A stretch of DNA of 64,000 nucleotides, taken from positions 327,332 to 391,331 of the forward strand of contig NZ_JABFMW010000001.1 of NCBI RefSeq assembly GCF_013359725.1, written 5' to 3'. The notes beneath the pieces are model-generated. The model had not been told where the DNA came from. It made no database searches and saw only the letters and a program-made list of their open reading frames with translations. Numbering within the stretch: the stretch's first letter is position 1; each line of letters opens with the position of its first letter. Source of the DNA: Pseudarthrobacter sp. C4D7. GTDB taxonomy: Bacteria > Actinomycetota > Actinomycetes > Actinomycetales > Micrococcaceae. Of this stretch, positions 37,012 through 45,896 are shown one piece after another. Both the position numbers and the translations under genes were made by a program.

Positions 37012-38378
37012 GCGTTGTGTTCCATTTCCTGGTGCTGGTCTGGGTTTCCCGGGTGCTGCGCCCCGGTGGCTGGCGGGGTCCCGGGCAATTGCGCAGGACC
37101 GGTGGAGGTGGCGCCGAAGCGGCCCTCTGCCACCCGGATGGACAGGGCGGCACCGGCAGGCGCCTCGGAGGGCCTGCGCACCACCGCGTGGCCCGCCTCT
37201 GCGATCCGTGCGGCCTGGTCTCCGGAGAGTTCGACGACGGCGTACCCCCGGTCCAAGGTTTTCTGCGGTGACAGCGCGCGCACCTGGGCCTTCAAGTGTT
37301 CCAGCTGGTCCGCTGCCCTGACCACCGTGGAGCTCACCGCAGCCGAAGAGCGGCGCAGCAGCCGCTCGATCTCCTCGCCGCGGACGGAAACCATACCCTC
37401 GGGCGCAGCCATGACGGGCCGCGAATGCAGTGCCGCCAGCCGGTCCGACTCCCGGTCCACCAGCCGCTCCACGCAGCGCCGCAGCTGCTCCCGCGCCTGA
37501 CGGACACCGGCGAGTTCCTCGGATACCTCCGGAACAATCCGTTTGGCGGCATCAGTGGGGGTGGAGGCCCGCAGATCAGCGACGTCATCAAGCAGCGGAC
37601 GGTCCGCCTCGTGGCCGATGGCGCTCACCACCGGAGTGCTGGCGGCCGCCACGGCACGGACCAGTTCCTCACTGTTGAACGGCAGCAGGTCTTCCAGTGC
37701 GCCGCCGCCCCGGGCAAACACGATCACATCCACTTCTGGGCGGGCGTCCAGCTCGCGGAGGGCGCGCACCATCTGGGACACGGCCGTGTTTCCTTGGACG
37801 GCAACCTCGCGGACCTCGAACTCCACCGCCGGCCACCGCAGGGCGGCGTTGCGCAGGACGTCCTTCTTGGCGTCCGAGTCCCGGCCCGTGATCAGGCCGA
37901 TGCGGTGCGGCAACAGTGGCAGCCGCTTCTTGCGGGAGTCGGCGAACAGCCCTTCAGACGCAAGGGCCTGGCGCAGCCGCTCAATCCGGGCCAGGAGGTC
38001 GCCCAGGCCAACCGGCCGGATATCCCGGACCTGCATGTTCAGCCTGCCGGTCTTCATCCAGAATTCAGGTTTCAGCAGCGCCACCACCCGGGAACCTCGC
38101 TCCAGCGGGAGGTTCTGCCGCTCCAGGACCTTGGTCCAGACCGAAGCCGGCAGCGACACCTCCGCATCCACGTCGCGAAGAGTGATGTAGGCGTTGGTGC
38201 CCCGGCGGTTCAATTCAATGACCTGGCCTTCAACCCACGCCGACGGTGTGCGGTCGATATGGGCCTTCAGTTTCTGGGACAGCAGCTGCAACGGCCACGG
38301 GTTGTCCGGACTGGTCTCCGCTGCGGTGGCCGGCAGGGTGGTGGGCGCTGTACCCGGAAGCGACGCCTGGTCAGACAT
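37008..38378 (-). CDS. xseA: Exodeoxyribonuclease VII large subunit
   Basis: 456 residues. N-terminal OB-fold ([34 protein letters not shown]), catalytic core with the signature segments [15 protein letters not shown] and [62 protein letters not shown], then a coiled-coil C-terminal region. ATG 38378 has no Shine-Dalgarno of its own. A 13-codon open frame with a good ribosome-binding site ends across it, so initiation may depend on coupling. Confidence 0.95.
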   Translation of the reverse strand: MSDQASLPGTAPTTLPATAAETSPDNPWPLQLLSQKLKAHIDRTPSAWVEGQVIELNRRGTNAYITLRDVDAEVSLPASVWTKVLERQNLPLERGSRVVALLKPEFWMKTGRLNMQVRDIRPVGLGDLLARIERLRQALASEGLFADSRKKRLPLLPHRIGLITGRDSDAKKDVLRNAALRWPAVEFEVREVAVQGNTAVSQMVRALRELDARPEVDVIVFARGGGALEDLLPFNSEELVRAVAAASTPVVSAIGHEADRPLLDDVADLRASTPTDAAKRIVPEVSEELAGVRQAREQLRRCVERLVDRESDRLAALHSRPVMAAPEGMVSVRGEEIERLLRRSSAAVSSTVVRAADQLEHLKAQVRALSPQKTLDRGYAVVELSGDQAARIAEAGHAVVRRPSEAPAGAALSIRVAEGRFGATSTGPAQLPGTPPATGAQHPGNPDQHQEMEHNA

Positions 38379-38412
38379 GGGAACGCCGATGGGAGGCTGG
38401 TGCTGCGGGCAT
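38371..38412 (-). CDS. Leader open frame overlapping the xseA start
   Basis: ATG 38412 to TGA 38371-38373, 13 codons ([13 protein letters not shown]). AAGGA lies 4 nt upstream of its ATG. The stop lies inside ATGTCTGA of xseA, so a terminating ribosome would be placed on the xseA start. No recognisable attenuator peptide pattern. The inference rests on spacing alone. Confidence 0.35.
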   Translation of the reverse strand: MPAAPASHRRSHV

Positions 38413-38501
38413 ACGGTCCTTTATCAGTGGCGGGCGGTCAATCAACCTTATCCATAAGGTGTAGCACCGGGCACTGACAGGAAGGGGCCATCAAGCCTGC
38501 C

Positions 38502-38507
38502 TAGGAT
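38502..38507 (+). promoter_or_regulatory. -10 TAGGAT before the 283-residue membrane protein
   Basis: Predicted transcription start near 38514, followed by GAAGGA at 38528-38533 and GTG 38540. It supports the GTG start over ATG 38510. Confidence 0.45.
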
Positions 38508-38539
38508 GGATGGAGGCCCCCAACCCCGAAGGACCTGTT

Positions 38540-39391
38540 GTGCGAACTTTTGTCTCTGCCATCGCCACCGTGCTGGCCATCCTCCTCGCCGCCGTTGCGG
38601 TACCCGCCATCTGGGTGGACCGGAACATCGTCCAGGAAGACGGATTCGTCCGCTTGGCGGCGCCGCTTGGCAAAGACCCCGAGTTCCAACGCAAGCTGGC
38701 CGCGGCGGCCGTGGGAACCATCGATACCGGTTCGGTTCCCGGGTTCCTGTCAGATTTGGTGGAGCCCATGCTTGAGAAGGCGGCGGAATCGCTGACCGGG
38801 CTGCCAGGGTATCCGGCAGCCTGGGAGGAAACCCTCCGCAGAAGCCACCGCCTCAGCTTCGCCGATCCTGCCGCAGCCTCCCAGGGAGGAGCGCCGGCGT
38901 CGTCGCTGACCCTCGACGTTGCCCCCTTGGTTGCACTGGGCGCGGAAGAGATCTCCCGCGCCACCCAGCTTCCCCTCGATCCGCCGGAGCAGACACTGAT
39001 CAATGTGGGCCAGCCCGCGCAGAGGGAATGGACTGAACGGCTGGCCACGTACGCGCCCATGGGCTACATCCTGGCGATCAGTTCCGCCGTCGCACTCCTG
39101 CTGGCCCTGGTGGCCGCACGCCGCCGGGGGACTGTGCTGCTGGCCGCCGGCCTGGGCGGCCTGGCCCTTGCCGGGCTGTGGGCCCTGGGCTTGCAGCTGG
39201 GCTCATCCCGCGCCCAGGCCACGGACACCGGCAACGCCGTGGCCAATATGTTCCGTGACCAGTTCCTGGCCGCCGCGGGCAGCGACTTCCAGGGATGGAT
39301 CGCGACAGCCGCGGCCACCGGCGGCGTCCTGGTGGCTGCGGGCATTGTGACGTTGTTCGCATCCCGGAAACGCGTCGGGGCCAGCCGGTAA
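38540..39391 (+). CDS. Membrane-anchored hypothetical protein
   Basis: 283 residues from GTG 38540 (MRTFVSAIATVLAILLAAVAVPAIW). One N-terminal helix, an extracytoplasmic domain of about 150 residues, and three hydrophobic segments near the C-terminus (AISSAVALLLALVAA, TVLLAAGLGGLALAGLWALGL, ATAAATGGVLVAAGIVTLFA). No family recognised. It lies 10 nt upstream of ispH, but ispH has its own -10 inside the stop of this gene. Confidence 0.7.
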   Translation: MRTFVSAIATVLAILLAAVAVPAIWVDRNIVQEDGFVRLAAPLGKDPEFQRKLAAAAVGTIDTGSVPGFLSDLVEPMLEKAAESLTGLPGYPAAWEETLRRSHRLSFADPAAASQGGAPASSLTLDVAPLVALGAEEISRATQLPLDPPEQTLINVGQPAQREWTERLATYAPMGYILAISSAVALLLALVAARRRGTVLLAAGLGGLALAGLWALGLQLGSSRAQATDTGNAVANMFRDQFLAAAGSDFQGWIATAAATGGVLVAAGIVTLFASRKRVGASR

Positions 39392-39394
39392 CAT
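39389..39394 (+). promoter_or_regulatory. -10 TAACAT, leaderless start at 39401
   Basis: TAACAT-GGAGGG-ATG. The GGAGGG directly touches ATG and cannot act as a normal Shine-Dalgarno. Confidence 0.5.
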
Positions 39395-39400
39395 GGAGGG

Positions 39401-40480
39401 ATGACCACCTCGGCTGTATCCCTTTCGATGCCAACCATTCCCCGCAGGCGCCGCTCGCCTGAGGAGGTGGCAGCTGCAGCCCCCGTGAACGGCGACAAGA
39501 AGGTGTTGTTGGCCGCACCGCGTGGTTACTGTGCCGGTGTTGACCGTGCCGTGATCGCCGTCGAAAAGGCGCTGGAACACTACGGGCCGCCCGTGTACGT
39601 CCGCAAGCAGATCGTGCACAACGTCCACGTGGTGAGCTCGCTGGAGGAAAAAGGCGCCATCTTCGTGGACGAAACGGATGAAGTGCCCGAAGGCGCCCTG
39701 GTGATCTTTTCCGCCCACGGTGTTTCCCCGGCAGTTGTCGAATCCGCTGAGAGCCGGGGCCTGCGCACCATCGACGCCACGTGTCCATTGGTCACCAAGG
39801 TTCACAAGGAAGCTGTCCGCTTCGCCAAGGATGACTTCGATATCCTCCTGATCGGCCATGACGGCCATGAGGAAGTGGAAGGTACCTCCGGGGAAGCGCC
39901 GGAGCACATCCAGATCATCAACGGCCCGCACGAAGTGGACCAGGTTACCGTCCGCGATCCTGAAAAAGTCATTTGGCTGTCCCAGACCACCCTGAGCGTT
40001 GACGAAACCATGGAGACCGTCCGGCTGCTCAAGGAACGCTTCCCCACCCTGCAGGACCCGCCCAGCGACGACATTTGCTACGCCACCACCAACCGCCAGG
40101 TGGCCATCAAGAAGATCGCTCCGAAGGCGGACCTGGTGATCGTGGTGGGTTCGGCCAACTCGTCCAACTCCGTCCGGCTGGTGGAGGTGGCGCTCGAATA
40201 CGGTGCCAAAGCCTCCTACCGGGTTGACTTCGCCAACGAGGTTGACGAAGCCTGGTTCGAAGGCGTCGCCACGGTGGGCGTTACGTCCGGGGCCTCCGTT
40301 CCGGAGGTATTGGTGCAGGATGTTCTGCGGCTGCTGGCCGATTACGGCTACGGTGCCGTGGAGGAAGTCGTGACCGCGGAGGAAGACCTCCTTTTCTCGC
40401 TTCCCAAGGAGCTTCGGGCCACGCTCAAGGAAGCCGGGGATGTCAGTCGGGCCCTGGGCGGCCGGCGCCCCCGCGACTAG
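39401..40480 (+). CDS. ispH: 4-hydroxy-3-methylbut-2-enyl diphosphate reductase
   Basis: Last step of the MEP isoprenoid pathway, making IPP and DMAPP from HMBPP. 359 residues. The three Fe-S cysteines are visible: Cys44 ([13 protein letters not shown]), Cys128 ([11 protein letters not shown]) and Cys226 ([11 protein letters not shown]). The active-site blocks FSAHGVSP and [12 protein letters not shown] are intact. An N-terminal extension of about 30 residues precedes the core, as in other actinobacteria. Its terminator has been split by an IS element. Confidence 0.96.
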   Translation: MTTSAVSLSMPTIPRRRRSPEEVAAAAPVNGDKKVLLAAPRGYCAGVDRAVIAVEKALEHYGPPVYVRKQIVHNVHVVSSLEEKGAIFVDETDEVPEGALVIFSAHGVSPAVVESAESRGLRTIDATCPLVTKVHKEAVRFAKDDFDILLIGHDGHEEVEGTSGEAPEHIQIINGPHEVDQVTVRDPEKVIWLSQTTLSVDETMETVRLLKERFPTLQDPPSDDICYATTNRQVAIKKIAPKADLVIVVGSANSSNSVRLVEVALEYGAKASYRVDFANEVDEAWFEGVATVGVTSGASVPEVLVQDVLRLLADYGYGAVEEVVTAEEDLLFSLPKELRATLKEAGDVSRALGGRRPRD

Positions 40481-40497
40481 GACCGGCACTTCAATCC

Positions 40498-40519
40498 ATA
40501 CGGAAGGGGCCGGGCAGCC
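40498..40519. terminator. Left arm of the ispH/rmuC bidirectional terminator
   Basis: 22 bases, the exact reverse complement of 42667-42688. Removing the IS and one copy of its GCC target duplication rejoins the arms around a 3-nt loop, ACT. It begins 18 nt after the ispH stop. Confidence 0.9.
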
Positions 40520-40543
40520 TGAACTGGTCCCCTAAAGCTGGAC
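40520..40543. repeat. Terminal inverted repeat of the IS (transposase-distal end)
   Basis: 24 bases beginning TGAACTGGTCCCC. Subterminally, an imperfect inverted copy (40561-40576, CCACTTTAGCGGCCAG) lies 17 nt further in, mirroring the structure of the other end. Confidence 0.9.
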
Positions 40544-40788
40544 TCGTTAATGTGCGGGTTCCACTTTAGCGGCCAGAGATCGGCCCTTCGAAGAAGTCCC
40601 CGTCCCATTTGGGACGGGGACTTCTGTCGTTGCTGAAAACGTCCGAACAAGGTTCCCGGATAGGGCTTCCCCGCTAATAGCCAGGGCCCCGGTGCTAACA
40701 AGGTTGAAAACAACTCGGTGTCGTTCTACCAACTTCGATGTACGTTGGGTCTGTGTCTTAGTCTTCATCCGACCTCAAGGGTGTGCAC
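40544..40788. other. Non-coding IS segment upstream of the passenger gene
   Basis: Contains the subterminal inverted repeat, a 14-bp perfect hairpin (40593-40606 with 40611-40624, loop ATTT) that could end transcripts from either side, and a possible promoter TTGAAA (40704) - 17 bp - TACCAA (40727). A short open frame at 40718-41002 looks non-coding because it overlaps the better-supported passenger gene in another frame. Confidence 0.55.
40593..40624. terminator. 14-bp hairpin inside the IS
   Basis: Stem GAAGTCCCCGTCCC with GGGACGGGGACTTC, loop ATTT. No long T-run on either side, so the terminator role is a suggestion. Confidence 0.5.
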
Positions 40789-41217
40789 GTGTGGAATGAG
40801 TTTTCAGCCAAGCCCCCGCAAGCCGGCTTCGTATTACTTCCTGAGAATGGGTGGGAAGCGCTCGTACTTGCCGTCGCTGGCCCTGGCCATGGTGCCCGTA
40901 GTTCCAAACACAGCGTTCAGAAGGAGATCCCGGTTGTTACGACAACTGCAGGCTCCACAACGGTCAAGAACGTCCCTTTCACGGACCAGGACCAAGAGAT
41001 AATCGACGATTTCCTGGATGAGTACCTTGTGGCAGCAGGGTTTGAGCCTCGGCCAAGGGGCTATGACTGGTACTTGCGGTTGCCCAATGGAATCACGTCA
41101 TTCGACGAACTAAGCGTTCTCCTCAACGCCGCCCTAGCTGAGGAAGATGCTGGCGGGCACCCAGCCAAATTACGTCCTGTATTTGAACGAGTAATCGCAA
41201 AACTTTATACGGACTGA
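40789..41217 (+). CDS. IS passenger gene, unknown protein
   Basis: 142 residues from GTG 40789 (AAGGG at 40777-40781, 7 nt upstream); GTG 40783 is an alternative. I do not recognise it. The N-terminal 50 residues are moderately hydrophobic (AGFVLLPENGWEALVLAVAG), a Ser/Thr-rich linker follows, and the second half is acidic and probably helical (DQEIIDDFLDEYLVAAGFEPRPRGYDWYLRLPNGITSFDELSVLLNAALAEED). Codons such as TTA, ATA and GTA and the lower GC content differ from the chromosomal genes around it. It is convergent with orfB and lies within the transposed unit, so it travels with the IS. Confidence 0.6.
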   Translation: MWNEFSAKPPQAGFVLLPENGWEALVLAVAGPGHGARSSKHSVQKEIPVVTTTAGSTTVKNVPFTDQDQEIIDDFLDEYLVAAGFEPRPRGYDWYLRLPNGITSFDELSVLLNAALAEEDAGGHPAKLRPVFERVIAKLYTD

Positions 41218-41261
41218 TCGGGCCTGGGCGAAGCTCTCATTCAGCGTTGGCTGAGAGGGAC

Positions 41262-42074
41262 CTATGCCGCAAGCATCTGAGCACGATACTGCACCGGGCT
41301 CAAACCCTTGAGCTTGGTGGAAATTCTTTCGGTGTTGTACCAGCACATGTACTCATGCAGCGCTGATGCGAGTGCATCGGTGTTGAGGAACCGGACGCGG
41401 TGAAAGAGCTCTTCCTTCAGGTGTCCGAAGAAGTTCTCCATGACGGCGTTGTCGTAGCAGTTGGCTTTGCGGGACATCGATTGGACCGCGCCGGCGTTCG
41501 CCAAGAGTGTGCGCCACGAGTTGTGCTGATATTGGAATCCCTGGTCGGAGTGCACGAGGGGTTTCTGGCCGTTCTCCAGCGTGGCCAAGGCGCCGCGCAG
41601 CGAGGCGTTCGCCAGCTCCAGATTGGGTGAGGTGCCAATTGCATAGGAGATGATCTGCCGGTCAAAAAGGTCCATGACCGGGGAGAGGTAGAGCTTCCGG
41701 TCACCGACGCTGAACTCGGTCACATCGGTGACCCACTTCTGATTTGGCGCATCCGCTTCGAACTGTCGCTTCAGCAGGTTCGGAGCAACAACTCCCTGCT
41801 CGCCCTGGTAGGAGCTGTACCGCTTCCTGCTCCGGACCTTACAGACCAGCTGCAGGGAACGCATCAGCTTCAGCACGGTCTTCTTGGCGACCGTCCAACC
41901 TTGCTTGAGCAGTTCAATATGGATCCGGCGGTGCCCGTACCGGCCGTGGTTCTTCTTGAAAATCTCCGTGACAGCTGCCTTTAGGGAAGCCCGCGGATCA
42001 GGGCCTTTAAGACGGGCCTGGTGGTAGAAGAACGTGGACCGGGGTAGCCCGGCTACGTCCAGGAGAACTTCCAA
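41262..42074 (-). CDS. IS3-family transposase OrfB (DDE catalytic part)
   Basis: 270 residues as read from ATG 42074. HTH_21 region (HGRYGHRRIHIELLKQG), then the rve integrase core with Asp117 (WVTDVTEF), Asp177 (HSDQGFQY) and Glu213 (MENFFGHLKEE): DD(35)E spacing. The end YNTERISTKLKGLSPVQYRAQ is typical of the IS150 group. The frame is open upstream to the slippery site at 42146-42152, so it is probably made as an OrfAB fusion and not from its own start. Confidence 0.95.
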   Translation of the reverse strand: MEVLLDVAGLPRSTFFYHQARLKGPDPRASLKAAVTEIFKKNHGRYGHRRIHIELLKQGWTVAKKTVLKLMRSLQLVCKVRSRKRYSSYQGEQGVVAPNLLKRQFEADAPNQKWVTDVTEFSVGDRKLYLSPVMDLFDRQIISYAIGTSPNLELANASLRGALATLENGQKPLVHSDQGFQYQHNSWRTLLANAGAVQSMSRKANCYDNAVMENFFGHLKEELFHRVRFLNTDALASALHEYMCWYNTERISTKLKGLSPVQYRAQMLAA

Positions 42075-42112
42075 CCTGTGCTCAGCCTTGAGAGCGATGA
42101 CAGCGCGGACCT

Positions 42113-42601
42113 TTAGCGCTGTTCCTCGTCCCTCAAGGCGTTTACTTTTCCCAGGAAGGCCACCTCTGCCCGCAGGCGTTCGTTCTCACGGCGCAGCCGC
42201 TCCACCTCAGACTCAGGTTTCCTTGCCGTCCCGGGATTCGTCTTAGGACGGCCCTTCGGCTTGGGTCGCAGCCCGTCCTCGCCCTCAGTCCGGTACTGAC
42301 GCGCCCACTTCTCGAGCAACAGTGGAGAGGACAACCCAAGCTCTTTCGCCAGGGCGACTTTGGCCTCACCCGCGCGGTATCGCTGCACAGCATCAAGTTT
42401 AAACTCAAACGAGAACACCGGTCGTATTGGCTTCGCCACCAGCGTCGTACCTCCGCGTGTCCGCCATCGACCATACAAACGTTTGATGGCACCTCTACCT
42501 ACCCCGAGTCGGGTCGCTACCGCCCAGGCACCCCAACCCGTTTCAAACAACGCTACCGCGGCCTCGCGCTGCTCCTCGGACAACGAACTTCTTCCATGCA
42601 T
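42113..42601 (-). CDS. IS3-family transposase OrfA (DNA-binding part)
   Basis: 162 residues. Two helix-turn-helix blocks (REAAVALFETGWGAWAVATRLGVGRGAIKRLYGRW and DAVQRYRAGEAKVALAKELGLSSPLLLEKWARQY), a basic linker, then a leucine zipper (SEVERLRRENERLRAEVAFLGKV). ATG 42601 has GGGGAG 7 nt upstream. That ribosome-binding site lies in one arm of a 17-bp inverted repeat whose other arm is in the terminal repeat. Confidence 0.93.
   Translation of the reverse strand: MHGRSSLSEEQREAAVALFETGWGAWAVATRLGVGRGAIKRLYGRWRTRGGTTLVAKPIRPVFSFEFKLDAVQRYRAGEAKVALAKELGLSSPLLLEKWARQYRTEGEDGLRPKPKGRPKTNPGTARKPESEVERLRRENERLRAEVAFLGKVNALRDEEQR
42146..42152 (-). promoter_or_regulatory. -1 programmed frameshift heptamer G GGA AAA
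   Basis: On the minus strand GGGAAAA is in phase X XXY YYZ with the orfA codons CTG GGA AAA. A -1 slip enters the orfB frame, which is open from here to the orfB stop. Confidence 0.85.
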
Positions 42602-42603
42602 AA

Positions 42604-42658
42604 AACTGCTCCCCGAAAGTCAGAACTGATTTCGCAGTCCAACTTTCGGGGAGCAGTT
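42604..42658 (-). repeat. 17-bp inverted repeat across the IS end and the orfA ribosome-binding site
   Basis: 42604-42620 and 42642-42658 are exact reverse complements, with a 21-nt spacer. In an mRNA entering from outside, the hairpin would hide GGGGAG of orfA. Confidence 0.85.
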
Positions 42659-42660
42659 CA
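42637..42660. repeat. Terminal inverted repeat of the IS (transposase-proximal end)
   Basis: The reverse complement begins TGAACTGCTCCCC. It differs from the distal repeat at 3 of 24 positions. Confidence 0.92.
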
Positions 42661-42666
42661 GCCACT

Positions 42667-42688
42667 GGCTGCCCGGCCCCTTCCGTAT
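42667..42688. terminator. Right arm of the split ispH/rmuC terminator
   Basis: Exact 22-base complement of 40498-40519, ending 12 nt before the rmuC stop. It still ends in a C/T-rich run. Confidence 0.9.
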
Positions 42689-42700
42689 CTTCCGCAGGTC

Positions 42701-43927
42701 TCAGGCTGCTTCGTCGTTGCCCTGCAACTCGGGTGCCACCAGCGCCCGCGGGGTCGCCTCCACCATCGGAGGCGCGGCCAGGCCGGATTCCTCCAGGCTG
42801 TTGAGCTTCCGGGCCGTCGGCAGCACCCTTGCTTCCAGGGTGCCCACCATGGCGTTGTAGCGGTCCACGGAGGTCTTCAAAGAGGATCCCAGTTTGGTGA
42901 CGTTCTCGCCCAGGGTGCCCATCCGGTCGTACAGCTGCCGTGCAAGTTCAAAGAGCTCGCGTGCGCTGTCCGTCAGGACGTCCTGGCGCCAGGTGAACGC
43001 CACGGATTTCAGCACGGCCAGCAGGGTGCTCGGTGACGCAAGGACAACGTTGCGCGACAACGCGTGGTCCAGGAGCCCGGCGTCAGCTGTGAGGGCCGCA
43101 GCCAGGATGGATTCGGCGGGGATGAAGCAGACCACCAGTTCCGGTGAGTTGCCCGGGATGTCCCAGTACTTCTTGGTGCCCAGCGCATCGACGTGTGCCC
43201 GCAAGGCCTTGGCGTGTGCCGCCAGGAGGGCCTGCTTGTTGCGCCCGTCATTGACCGACTGCGGTCCAGCCTGGCCCAGGCGGGGGTCTACCGCGCCCAG
43301 TTCCTGCGCCTCAAGGTAGGACGACAGCGGAACCTTGGCGTCCACCACCAGCTGCTTTTCGCCCGGCAGCTGCACCACCAGGTCCGGCCGCACCGCTGAG
43401 TCGTGGCCCGCGCTATGGACCTGCTCCACGAAGTCGACGTGGCGGAGCATGCCGGCGGCCTCCACCACGCGCCGGAGCTGCACCTCGCCCCACTGGCCCC
43501 TGGCGCTGTTGGAACGCAGCGCCGATTCCAGCGCATGCGTGGAGCGGATGAGCTGCTCATCGGAGAGCCGGGCCTCCTGCAGCTGCTGGGCCAGCTGGCC
43601 GTACTGCTCCACCCTGTCCCGCTCCAGCAACGCCACCTGCTGCTGGACGGCGGACAGTTTCTCGGCCACGGGCCCCAGGGCTCGCAGCACGCTGCCGTCC
43701 TGTGTCCTGGCCTCGCCCAGCTCGCGGTTCTGTGCAGCCAATAGCCGCCGCTCGGCGTCGGCCGCTGCCAGCTGTGCCGTGACCTCGGAAAGACGTGAGG
43801 ACACGTGGTCAAAGTCCGTTTCCAGGGCCTGCGCGTTCCGGCGCAGGGAGAAAAAGGTGGCCGCGGCGCCGGCGAGGGCACCAAGCAGCAGCATGAAGAG
43901 GGCCAGAATCAAGGCAAAAGCATCCAT
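42701..43927 (-). CDS. rmuC: RmuC-family DNA recombination protein
   Basis: 408 residues from ATG 43927 (MDAFALILALFMLLLGALAG); a longer start at 43972 is possible. N-terminal membrane helix, a long coiled coil (about 30-150), then the RmuC nuclease-like domain: SARGQWGEVQLRRVVEAAGMLRHVDFVEQ, VVDAKVPLSSYLEA and VVCFIPAESILAAAL. RmuC limits sequence inversions in E. coli; the mechanism is unclear. It is convergent with ispH, and the shared terminator is interrupted by the IS. Confidence 0.9.
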   Translation of the reverse strand: MDAFALILALFMLLLGALAGAAATFFSLRRNAQALETDFDHVSSRLSEVTAQLAAADAERRLLAAQNRELGEARTQDGSVLRALGPVAEKLSAVQQQVALLERDRVEQYGQLAQQLQEARLSDEQLIRSTHALESALRSNSARGQWGEVQLRRVVEAAGMLRHVDFVEQVHSAGHDSAVRPDLVVQLPGEKQLVVDAKVPLSSYLEAQELGAVDPRLGQAGPQSVNDGRNKQALLAAHAKALRAHVDALGTKKYWDIPGNSPELVVCFIPAESILAAALTADAGLLDHALSRNVVLASPSTLLAVLKSVAFTWRQDVLTDSARELFELARQLYDRMGTLGENVTKLGSSLKTSVDRYNAMVGTLEARVLPTARKLNSLEESGLAAPPMVEATPRALVAPELQGNDEAA

Positions 43928-44003
43928 GGCTTCACTGTTGCACGGGGCTCTGACAATCACGGGCAGTGACATTCCCGGGTACTGGCCGGCGGGGTCCGGC
44001 GGG

Positions 44004-44009
44004 TAGAAT
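44004..44009 (+). promoter_or_regulatory. -10 TAGAAT, probable leaderless start at 44018
   Basis: TAGAAT-N8-GTG. The hexamer is only 2 nt from the in-frame ATG 44012, which would therefore lie upstream of the transcript start. Confidence 0.55.
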
Positions 44010-44017
44010 CAATGCTC

Positions 44018-45103
<1,086 letters not shown>

Positions 45104-45122
45104 GGACGTCCCCTTCAACGCC

Positions 45123-45169
45123 AGCGATGGCCGCCAGGAGCTCATGCACCTGGCGGCCATCGCTTTTTT
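45123..45169 (+). terminator. Terminator of ychF
   Basis: A 15-bp perfect stem (45123-45137 with 45150-45164), 12-nt loop, then a run of T. Very strong. It may also serve the convergent tetR gene. Confidence 0.93.
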
Positions 45170-45198
45170 CGGCCTGGCGGCCGGCGCTGGAGAGGGCC

Positions 45199-45798
45199 CT
45201 AACCTTCGCCGGTTCCGGCCGTGTGGCGCTCGGTGACGAACGGACCGAGCAGCGCCTTGAGATGGGCGTGTACCTGGTCCCGGGTCTGACCTGATTCGAG
45301 CATCCGCGTGCCGGCATGGACCATGGCATTGATCATCTCCGCGACCGATCCGGGATCGTCAACCCCCAGCCCCGCAAGCGTCTCGATCAGCGGCTCCTGA
45401 AGCTGGCGGTGCATCCGGGTGGCCTGCTCGTCAAGTTCTGCGCCGGGGGCCAAAGCGGCCAGCGCCGCCCCCACGGCGTGCGCTCCTTCGGCGACAAGGT
45501 CAACGTTGGCCGTGGCATAGGCCAGGACGCGGTCCGCCTGGGTCGGGGCCTCCGCCATCGCTCCGGTAACGCGCTCGGTCCAGCGTGGGAAGATGTCGCG
45601 GACCAGTGCCTGAAGCAGGTCCTGCCGGGAGTCGAAATACTGGTAGACGCTGGGCCTTGACAGGCCTGCCCGGACGGCCACCTCGGCCATAGTGGGTGCT
45701 TCCGAGGTTTCCTGCAGGAGTTCGTGGGCGGCGTCCAGCAGTGCGCGCTCCTGCGCGGCGCGGTGTTCCGCGACCGTGGCGGCACTGATTCGGGGCAT
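45199..45798 (-). CDS. TetR-family transcriptional regulator
   Basis: 199 residues from ATG 45798, chosen for AAAGGA 8 nt upstream. N-terminal helix-turn-helix (ALLDAAHELLQETSEAPTMAEVAVRAGLSRPSVYQYFDSRQDLLQALV), then an all-helical ligand domain. It is the last gene after an ABC exporter pair in the same direction, with a 98-bp gap. It is the natural candidate to bind the double dyad upstream of the permease gene and to sense a compound exported by the transporter. Confidence 0.92.
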   Translation of the reverse strand: MPRISAATVAEHRAAQERALLDAAHELLQETSEAPTMAEVAVRAGLSRPSVYQYFDSRQDLLQALVRDIFPRWTERVTGAMAEAPTQADRVLAYATANVDLVAEGAHAVGAALAALAPGAELDEQATRMHRQLQEPLIETLAGLGVDDPGSVAEMINAMVHAGTRMLESGQTRDQVHAHLKALLGPFVTERHTAGTGEG

Positions 45799-45896
45799 GG
45801 CGGGATCCTTTGACACTGACAGGCTTACGCATCAAGGGTACGACGACGGCGGCCCGGTTGAGTGGGCCGCCGCCGTCATGCCCGGAGCAGCCTTCC

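Larger units (their letters stand above)
40520..42660 (-). mobile_element. IS3-family element (IS150-like) with passenger gene, 2141 bp
   Basis: Terminal inverted repeats at 40520-40543 and 42637-42660 match at 21 of 24 positions and begin TGAACTG...TCCCC, with TG/CA tips. A 3-bp direct repeat GCC (40517-40519 and 42661-42663) flanks them, the size made by IS3-family elements. orfA and orfB are on the minus strand with a -1 frameshift signal and an intact DD(35)E triad. About 720 bp separate the orfB stop from the nearby inverted repeat and hold an unrelated gene on the plus strand. Perfect flanking arms and an exact duplication point to a recent insertion. Confidence 0.95.

Noticed and set aside
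40718..41002. A second gene in the IS cargo segment (94 residues)
   Set aside because: It overlaps the 142-residue frame in another phase, has no ribosome-binding site and an Arg/Ser-rich composition typical of a shadow frame.
42074..42113. orfA/orfB as a broken transposase
   Set aside because: The frame break is the normal -1 arrangement with a slippery heptamer, not a disabling mutation.
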